Below are positions 1 through 9,400 of a DNA stretch of 64,000 nt, in pieces; within the stretch, counting starts at the first letter, position 1; each line of letters begins with the position of its first letter. The notes below the pieces were generated by a model. It did no database searches and was not told the origin of the DNA. It worked only from the letters and a program-made list of their open reading frames with translations. The position numbers and the translations under genes were made by a program. This DNA comes from Certhia americana (taxonomy: Eukaryota; Chordata; Aves; Passeriformes; Certhiidae): positions 6,630,407 through 6,694,406 of the forward strand of contig CM031866.1 of NCBI GenBank assembly GCA_018697195.1. The letters run 5' to 3'.

Positions 1-355
1 GTCCCCGGGCTTAGCTGAGAAGATAAAGCCAAGCCCTGGTTGCAGGACAGGGTCCCCCAGCAAGGCCTCATTTGCAAGACGGTGTCCCCAAGAAAGCCCC
101 AGTTGCAGGAGGGGGTCTCAGCCCAGTTTGGAGCAACAAGAGGGCAGGAGCCGTCCCCACATCCCACCTGCAAGGGCCCCGTAAAGTGCAGTGCTGCAGC
201 CCCAGCACCAACGCGGGGCAGGGGAGCCCTCTTGGCCGCCTCCTGAGTGTGGGGACATGGAGAGGGGGGTGTGAGGTCAGAGCAGGAGCGGGCAGGGGCA
301 GGCAGGGTGCAGGCTGGGCAGCGGGGAAGAGCAGCCCCGTCCTTCTTCCCCGTGC
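1..355 (-). other. MFGE8: MFGE8 3' UTR, proximal part
   Basis: Sequence following the stop codon on the minus strand. I see no AATAAA or ATTAAA on this strand before the window edge, so the cleavage site is probably outside. The tract is GC-rich. The small open frames here have no recognisable content. Confidence 0.6.
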
Positions 356-499
356 CTACTCATCGCAGCCCAGCAGCTCCACGCGCAGGGTGATGCGGTT
401 GTTCCAGGCCACGGGCAGGATGCGGACATAGCGGGCGTAGAAGGGCACATCAAACACATTCTTCTTGTGTGAGTAGTTGTCACTGTTACCGTGGAAGAT
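356..499 (-). CDS. MFGE8: MFGE8 coding exon 10: end of C2 domain and stop
   Basis: 144 bases including the stop TAG at 356-358. It codes for the C2 tail with [11 protein letters not shown] (C466) and two acidic residues. Acceptor TAG ends at 500. The sequon N429-Y-S is here. Confidence 0.94.
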   Translation of the reverse strand: MFHGNSDNYSHKKNVFDVPFYARYVRILPVAWNNRITLRVELLGCDE

Positions 500-3400
500 C
501 TAGAGGAGAGAGGTGTATATCAGTGCTGCCAGGGGCAGGGCAGTGACTGACAGAGTTCCAGAAGCCTTTGGACAACACCCTCGGGCACATGGTGCGACTC
601 TTGGGGTGTCCTGTGCAGGGCCACAAATTGGACTCAATGATCCTTGTGGGTACCTTCTAAGTCAGCATATTTTTGTGATTCTGTGACCTCAGCCCCACCA
701 GTCATCTCTCCCCACCATGGCATGCCTGAGCCCTGGGAAATCGCCCTGCCCTCCCCAGACCCACCTTGGTGCTGTTTGTCTGGGCATCCCGGTACAGGGT
801 CCAGGACATGCCGTTGTCACTGTAGGCCACCTTGTAGGCTGCCACATACTGGATGTGCCCAAAGTCACGGGCTCCTTGTGTGATGATGCCTGTCACCTTC
901 TTCTGGTCCCGGAGGTCAATCTGTCAGAGACAAGCCTCATCACAGCTCCTTGCAGGAGCTCCCTTCATGCTCCAGAGGCAGCTAGGAAGAGCTGGCCCTC
1001 AGGGGTCAAGAGTGGAGAGAACACCACTTGACCCCCATGCCAATGCCAGGCAAATCATAGAACATGACTGTGAAATATTTGATCCTTCAACACTCAAAGC
1101 ATACCTCAAAGCAACCAAAAGTGGGTGTAAACCTGTCTCAGCTCCCCTGCCCACTACTGCCACCTCCACATTTTTTTGCCGGAAACATCAGTGTGGGAAG
1201 GACAGCAAAAAATCTCAACTCAAAAAAACAAAACAAAACAAAACAGGATTCACAGAGGAAATGCATTTCCACTGGAAAGTAATTCTGGCTGAGAAAATAT
1301 GCAGTTCAACACAATCTGACATTTGGGTTCTAAGTGAGATGGTTTCTATTCTCTTTACTCTGCCACACTGTGTTTACTGCTGCTGGAACGTTACAGGGTA
1401 AACCACCAAAGGAGCTGAAAGCATCATTAATTTAGTTCTGTTTTCATGCTCATAGAGGGCAGTTCCAGCTATACAATACACATAAATCCTGAGTGTACAT
1501 GTAAATCTATACACACATACACAAACAGGCAGTCTGTGGTGCAACAGCCCAACTCAGCATGTCATCCCGACCCCGTCATCAGCCAACATCTCGATAAGCT
1601 GGTTTATTTAGAGTTGTGAGGCAGCTGCTTTTAATCATTTCCCAAATAAAAAGCGGGACAAATATCTAAACTGCTTTGTCCTATTATGTCATGGAATCAT
1701 GTGAAAAGTACAAAAACAGGGGAGGAAAGGAAACTGAGAAGGAAATTTCAAAACTATTTGTTTCTATTCCAGACTGGGGAGAGAAAAGCAAGCCTGATTT
1801 TTTTTCCTGCAAATTTTTTTTCCTGCAAAACAGAAACGTGGTGTTCTGGGCAGCCAGACTGTGTTGGGATGCTCACTCCAGGCTGAGATGGCATTTCCTC
1901 AGGGGCTAAGACAGAACTGGGCTTGCAGAACAGAACTTGCTGCAGGCTTGATGCACCCCACAAGATGGTGCAGATATCACATTGTCCCTGTGGGCACTGA
2001 TTCTGACCCAGAGCACCAGGACTGCTGTTAAAACTGGTGGCTGTGGTCCCATTCTGACCTGCCCCTGTGATCCCCACTCACAGACAGCATTGCTGGACTT
2101 TGTGACCCACAACAAGGCTCTGACCACACCAACCCAGCTGTTCCAGTTACTCTGAAACAGGAGGTGGCCCTAGGCACAGCTGGAAGAGCTGGTGAGGAGA
2201 CGTGAGGTTACAGAGACCAGAGACCCACCTGCAGCCACTCAGACTGGTCATTGCGCAGGGCTGTCCAGGCGTTGGTTTTGCCCATCATGTCCAGGCGAGC
2301 ATAATGAGGGTGCCAGGTAAAGGCATCGATGCCCCAGGTCTTGAAGACACTGGAGGCTGTGATCTGCTGGTCGGAGATGAGGCGGGATTTCATGCCCAGA
2401 GGCTCCGAGCAACCTGCCGTGTTGAAATACACTGTAACACAACAGTTTACACAGGCAGTGAAAAGGAAAGAGACAACAGCACCGCTGCAAGCAAAACCCC
2501 GCAGACCTGTCAGAAGCCATCCCCACATTCTCATTCCACTGCCCAGAGCAGCATCAGGGCCAGGCAGGGAAATGCTCAGCAGATGCACAGGGCTGCTGCC
2601 TTTTCCTGGGATTTTTAGCTCCCAGCTATTCCCTGGCTCACAGTGCCTCCTGCTGCAGGGATGAGTGGATGTCCCCAAAGCACAGCACAGCCCAGCCCTG
2701 GAATACAGAAAGCTTTGGCAGGAGGCAGAGAAGAAGGTGGAAAGAGCAATGCAAAGATATCCCCAGCCAGAAGCACAGATGGCACCACACCCACACAGCA
2801 GCAAGACAGGACCCAAGCCCCCAAAACATCCCACTCCCACACTGACACTCAAGTCCCACTCAGTTCCCAGGGATGTGCTGCAGAGCAGGAATGCAGGAGG
2901 CACAGGGAAAGGGCTCAGGCTGACAATCCCTTACATTCCCCAGAGGACTTTGATCCTCTGCTGCTTTTCAAGCTCCCGGCAGGAAAAGCAGAGGGTTCAC
3001 AGCTCAGACAGGGAGGGGGCACAGTAAAAACTCCTGGCTTGGGAAGGTGTTAGCAGCGTGAGAATGCAGCTCAAGCTGGCTGAGCCGATGGGATTAACAG
3101 CTTGTGCTCCCCAAATGCACCCCTGGGTATTCCCAGGCATCAGCGTGAGGAAAAACAAGCACCAACAAATCCCTTGTCCTGAGGGATCAGAAGCAGGCCA
3201 AGGGGTGGTGCCCTGCCCCATGTCACCCCCTGCCCTGCAGCCCCCAGGGAGGGGACAGGCACTGGCATTTACCGTTCATCTCACAGCCGATGAGCTCAAA
3301 GCGCAGCGTGCAGGCACGGCGGCACATCACGGGGTAGATGCGGATGAACTGGGCCGTGATGGGAGGGTTGAACATGTTGGTCTTCATGGTGCCATAGTCC

Positions 3401-6400
3401 ATGTTCCCCTCAAAAACCTGCAACAGAGACCAGAGCTGAGTGCCCCAGCTCTCCCACAGTCTCCCATCTCAAATCCCTTGCACAGCAGACAGAGAGATCT
3501 CAGCACTGCCAATGGCAAAAGAGCACAGAGGGGGAAGCTGGGCTCTGGTTTTGTGCCCTGAACAGTGCAGGACCTTGGAGGAGCTCCAACACTCTCAACA
3601 GAGCTTTGCAACACTCCCTGCTTCGTCCTCACCCCCACAGAGTTACACATGCAGCAACACCCACTCCCACCACCACAATGCTTCTCAAATCATGACAAGC
3701 ACAGAGGTGGCTCACTTCTTTCTTTTCAACATAATAAATAGAATCAAATTGTGTTTCATGTGCTTTTTCCACTGCTGCAGGAACAAGAGGAATTTTTCTC
3801 TTTTTTTTAAAGCAAAGCAGATACTCCCAACCATTCCCTGGATGCTCAGAAAGCCAGCAGGAGACATTTGCCATAAAGAACTGAAGTGCTGCAATCTATA
3901 AGAATTCCCACTTTGAGAGACACGTCGTCAGCTGGTGCTTGCTGCAGATACAACACCGAGCTACCCAAGCTGCTCAGCAGCACTCCGAGACCAAGCCCAG
4001 TTCCCACAGTGTGTCAATGATAAAGATACTATCTGAATGACCTAAATAAGTCAGCTCTGATTCTTTGGTCATGCTTATTATGGTCAATTAAACAGAGGCA
4101 GATAGTATTGCTTTGCACTGGAACCACCTGTGCCATCTCACTGCTAGAAGAGTTTCCCATCAGTGCAGCTTTGCCTCGGGTCAAAAGCACTTTCCCACAC
4201 ACAGGGATGCAGCTCACAGGCACCTCAGCACCCACAGCACCACTGGATGGAGGGAGCTGGGACATCCCCTACACAGAGCAGTGCAGCCCACCTTGTCTAC
4301 ATCCAGTTTTTCATCTTTGAAGAAGGTGAACTCCCGCCCGTCCAGGCTGTAGGCAACTTTGTAGGCGCGGACAAACTCCTGCTGCCCCACGCGACGCGCG
4401 CCCTGCGTGATGATCCCGCTCAGCCGCATCTTCCGCAGCAGGTTGGCCTGTGGAGGGGAAAAAAGAATCAGTGGGATGCAGTGCACAGCCCTTGCACCAC
4501 TCAGGACCACCAAGTCTGGGTGGAAGGGTGGGCACTGGGACAAGGAAAGGTGCTGCCCAGGGTGCTGGAACTCCCTTGGAGCAATTTAGCTCCACATCTC
4601 CCACCAGGAGCAGTGAAATCCCAATGACATCAGCACTGCAAGACCAGCCATGGCTGCTGGGGTTGCTCTCTGTGCTGCCATTCCAATCCTGCTGCAGGTA
4701 CCTGGATCCAGGGGTTCTTGTCGTAGTTGCTGGAGGTCCAGGCATTGACAATGCCATGGTTGTTGAGCCGAGCAAGCTCTGGCCCCCAGCGCTGGAGGCC
4801 AAGGAAGCCATAGTAGACAGAGGATGCTGAGAGCTGGGCGTCAGAGATGGCTCCTCCTTCCATGCCCAGGAGAACAGCACAGCCTGGGGGCAGAGGGGAG
4901 ATCAGGATCAAAGAGAGACAATAACCAGGGAGCAGAGCTAGGTGTCATTTGTTTGTTGTCTGAGGACTGAGCAGGACAGAAAGGCCTGCCCTAGGGTCTG
5001 GCTGTCCCCAAGGTGTCCTCTCCTCCTCATACTGCAGCTAAAACCACACCATCAGTGCCCCTCACAGCATAGAGGTCTGGAGGAGTAGGGGCCTTCCTGG
5101 GGCACTCCAGAGAGGAGAAAGCACCTTCCTGAGGATGTTGCCTCCAATAGGACCAGGGCTGCTGGCATCAAGGGCAGCCACAGCTGCCCTCCAGATCCCC
5201 TAAACCAGCTGGTGAGATCCCTCCTGGCAATGAGGGACAGACAGCAGGGAACAGGAGGGAAAGGGAATTCAGTACAGTTGGTGCCAAAGACTTACGGACA
5301 TGGCAAGTCTTCCCCAAGAATGGAGAAGGACACTTGCAGGTGTAGTCACCATCTAGGTCCAGGCAGGTGCCTCCATTTTTGCAAGGTTGGGAGGAGCACT
5401 CATTCTTGTCTAGGAGAGAGAGGAGAAGCTCAGGAGGCAATCCCAAAACCAGTCCCAGAGAGGAGACCCCTCAATCAGCGCAGCAAGAAGAGGGGGAGGC
5501 ATCCCCTGAACAAGGGCCATGGCAGGGTTCCTAATGAGAGGGTGGCACAGGTTGAAGGTCTAACCAAGGACCCATCTATACCATGTCTGCACTGAGTGCA
5601 GCCATGCAGGTGCACCACAACAGAGTCACATCAAGGCTGGGAACCTGCATGGAGCAGGATGAGCCTTGAGGCACCCCTTTGTTATTACTTGAGGCACCAA
5701 GTCCCTCCAGAGATGCAGAGCAAGGTTCAGATATAACCTGTCCCCACACCATGGTCCTTCCCTCCACCCTGAAAGCTCCAAAACAGCCCATGATCCCTGA
5801 CACAGCCTGGTGTCCCACAGTCACAGCTGCACACACCCCCCAGCTGTCACCCAAGGAGTCCCCAAGCTCTTAGTGGACAATCCTGCCCTGCCCACCCCCC
5901 CACTGTACTCACTGTTCTGGCAGTGCACCCCATCATACCCCGCAGGGCACTTGCAGATGTAGTCAGTGAAGACGTCACCCCGGTTGGGGACCAGCTGGCA
6001 CTCACCATTGTTGTGGCAAGGATTGGGGTGGCAGGGCCCTGGCAAAGGGCAAAAACAACAGTAATACAGGCACAAGTGGAAAATAAGAGCATCCAGTAGG
6101 CTTCCACTCCCCCACATTGCATTCCCCCCAAGTGAATCCCATTACCATATCCCTACTCAGATCTCTGTTCTATGTGTCCATCAGGAACCAGAAGAGCTGA
6201 ACCCCAGGACCAGCAGTGCAGGGCCTGGACAAGGGCACACTACTCTCTCTCCTGGTTGACATGGAGCACTTGGGAAAGGGTCATCTCCTCACCTTTCTCT
6301 GTCTCATTGCAGTCAATCCCAACATAGCCCTCAGGGCAGATGCAGAAGAAGGGGGCCTCGTTAATCCCAGTCAGGCAGGTGCCCCCATTCTGACAGTGGT

Positions 6401-9400
6401 TCACGTCACAGAAATCACCTGGAAGTAAAGCCAGGTGTCAGTGCAAACCATGTCTAAGATGGGCATCCACCAGAGCCTCATGCACACAAAGGCATCCCAG
6501 CCCAACAGCAGGAACGGGTCTGCTGCAAATCCCACAGGGAAGGGAGCACCTGGCAGGGACAGGGCTGTTGGTATTCAAAAGCAATGGTTGAAACTGGGAG
6601 CATTACCAGCAGCAAGGATCTGCACTGCACTGGCACATTAAAAATGAGGTTTAATAGAGGCTGTATGACAAAGTGAAGACAGGGGAAGCCCAGGTTATGG
6701 TGCGTTGTTTTTGACACATGACTGGGAAATATAAGTGGCCAGGCTGGGCCTCACTCAGGCACAAGAAGGACAGGATGATCCAAGGGAATGGGGCTGTTGC
6801 TGTTGCTGTGTTTTGCCAATGTAAGTTCATACTTGTAAGAACACCAAAAAAAATCATTGTAGGGGGAGCTCGAATGCCTCAGTTCCCAGATGCTGCAGTC
6901 ATGCAGGGAGGGAGCACAAGGTCCCTCTCTGCAGAACGCCTGCCAGACCTCCATCACTCTCCAAGCAGCTCTTACAAGGCAGCCCTGGCTCACAGGCAGG
7001 TTCCCTGAGGGAGCTGGTGGGGCTGCACCATCTTCCCTGCCTGTTCATCCACCTCCAGCAGCTGCCATGGTGTAGGGTTTATGTGGCAAGGTGGTGGTGG
7101 CAGGTGACTGCAAAGGTGGCTCAGCAAGAAGACAACAGAAGCTGCTCCCATGCTGGACACAGCCAGACCCAGCCAATGCCAAAACAGATCCCCTGCTGCT
7201 CAAAGCTGGTGCCCATCACACACTAGGGCTGCTTCTGTGATAACATATCTACGATAAAGTAAAAAACACTGTGCAGCAGCTGTAGAAGAGGAGTGAGAAA
7301 ACTGTGAGAGAAACAGTCCTGCAGACACCCCCAACAGAGAATTAGGAGGGAAAGAAATTGACTCAGGTGCAGGAGCAAGGATTCCACTGCAGCCCATGGA
7401 GAAGACCTGTCTCCCTGAAGCCTGTGGAGGACCAGGGGGGAGCAGGTATCCACATTGCAACCCACAGACAACTCCAGGCTGGAGTAGTCTCTTCCTCATG
7501 GACTGTATCTCATAGAAAGGACCTGCACCAGAGCAGTTCATGAATAACTGCAGTCCATGGGAAGGACCCACTCTGGATCTTTTCCTTCTTTTCCCCACCC
7601 TGTCCTGTTAAGGAGGGAAGTGAATGATGTCAACCCACTTCACCCTCCAACTTTCTACACCCCATTGCAGGGCTGAATCAGATTGCAAGAGCTGGGCTGA
7701 AATTCCTCCCACCCTCAATTTATTCTGCCTAAAAGCTGCAAGGCAGCAACATTCCATAAACCTAGACCAGATTTCACAGAACTGTCTGAAAGCCTCAGTA
7801 ACTCCTCATCAAACAGAACAGCACATCCCTTGATGCCAGGCACTTCTCTGCCATGCTGCAGAAGTCAGAACAAGGGCTGAACCCCAGTGGAGACCTAGGA
7901 ATAACCTTTCACTACCTGCATGACCTGGAGAAGGTGGAAGCTGATGAACTGTGGGCTCACTGCCCAGACCCACACCAAACAACGCAGTTCTCATTTGCCT
8001 AAGCTATACTCAGTGAGCTCCTACTCATCAGTCCTTTAATAGCAGGACTCCTAGTTAATCCTACTCTTCCTGACACTCCACATGTGTAGGGTACACACTG
8101 GTGGCAGGCAGGCCAGCATCAGGCAGAGGTTTCCATAAGGATGCTGCAGCTCCCATAGCCCAGCCTCAGGAGGCAGAAAAACTTGGGCACTAATTCAAGT
8201 CACTGTCTGTGCTGCCCAGCCTGCTCTGCATGACCTCATGCTCCATCAATGCACCGACATGAGCTACAGCAAAGGAGGAGAGGGCTCCTACTGATATGTG
8301 GGGATGCCTTTGCCCCTCACCCCTCTACTCCTCTGCAGGTCTTGGGCACATCCATCCAGCCCATCCCAAGGATCTCCCCCAGCAGCAAGTCAAGGCTGCA
8401 TAGACTGAGCTACTTCTGTTCAACAGTGGGAGATGACAGCTTCCCCAGGCACAGAGTGTCAAGAAACGGGTGCTCCCCAGCATCAGTGCTGCCTCCAGCA
8501 CAGGAGTGTCTGGGGTGTGACATGGCAGCAAGGCAGCAAGGTCTCCTCCCAGGCTTGGGGCAGGAGGGGTCCAAATTTTATGTTTTAGTTACTGCAAGTA
8601 ACTGGACTCCCTTATATCCCCTCCCAGGAATAATCCCTTACGTGGTGGGTGTCAGTAGCCAGCCCCCTGCCTAGCAGTGAGGCACATAGGTCACTTTTTC
8701 CACTGTAGCAAGCAGTTTTGGATGCTCCTGTTTTGGGCTGTTTCAGGCCTGGTTTCAGAGCTGTTCAGCATCTCCATCCTCCACACACACATTTTTCTCC
8801 AGTCAGGGACAGAGCTGTCACAGGCTAAACACTGAGGAACCAAGGCAATAAAGATCAACCACTGCTTTTGGAAATGTTTGCTTATATGAATCCACAGGCT
8901 GGCTGGAAGGCAAAAATAACATCCTCCGAATACTGGGACAACTCATCCCAGCGGGGCTGGGGGAAGTCAAGTCTCAGGAGGGCAAAAAGGGCACCTCAGC
9001 CACCCAGGGAGAGCGAACATAAACAGGGCCTTCCTCCCCCCTTTCTGCTGCCCTTTGTCCCCTGACCTGGAGCCTGCACTTAGGCTTTGCTCCTCTTTTT
9101 CCTGGTCTCGTCCATCTCTTTTGGAGCCAAGTGCCCCAGGCATGACCCACGAGGTTATGACGGAGCTGCTGCTCCCCGGGGCTGCCCTGGCCGGGCCAGC
9201 TGGGCGCGCAGTACCAGGCGGTCCCAGGGACTCTGTTTACATTTCGAGCACGGTTATCTGAGCCTGAAAGCACAGGACAGCCCGCCTGAGAGACTCCCGA
9301 CTCGGCAGAAGGGACGGGGCCGTGGACCCGAGATCCTTTGCTCCTACAGCAGCAGCAGCAGCCCTGGGGCTGCACGTTCTCTCACTCGCACTGCGTGCCC

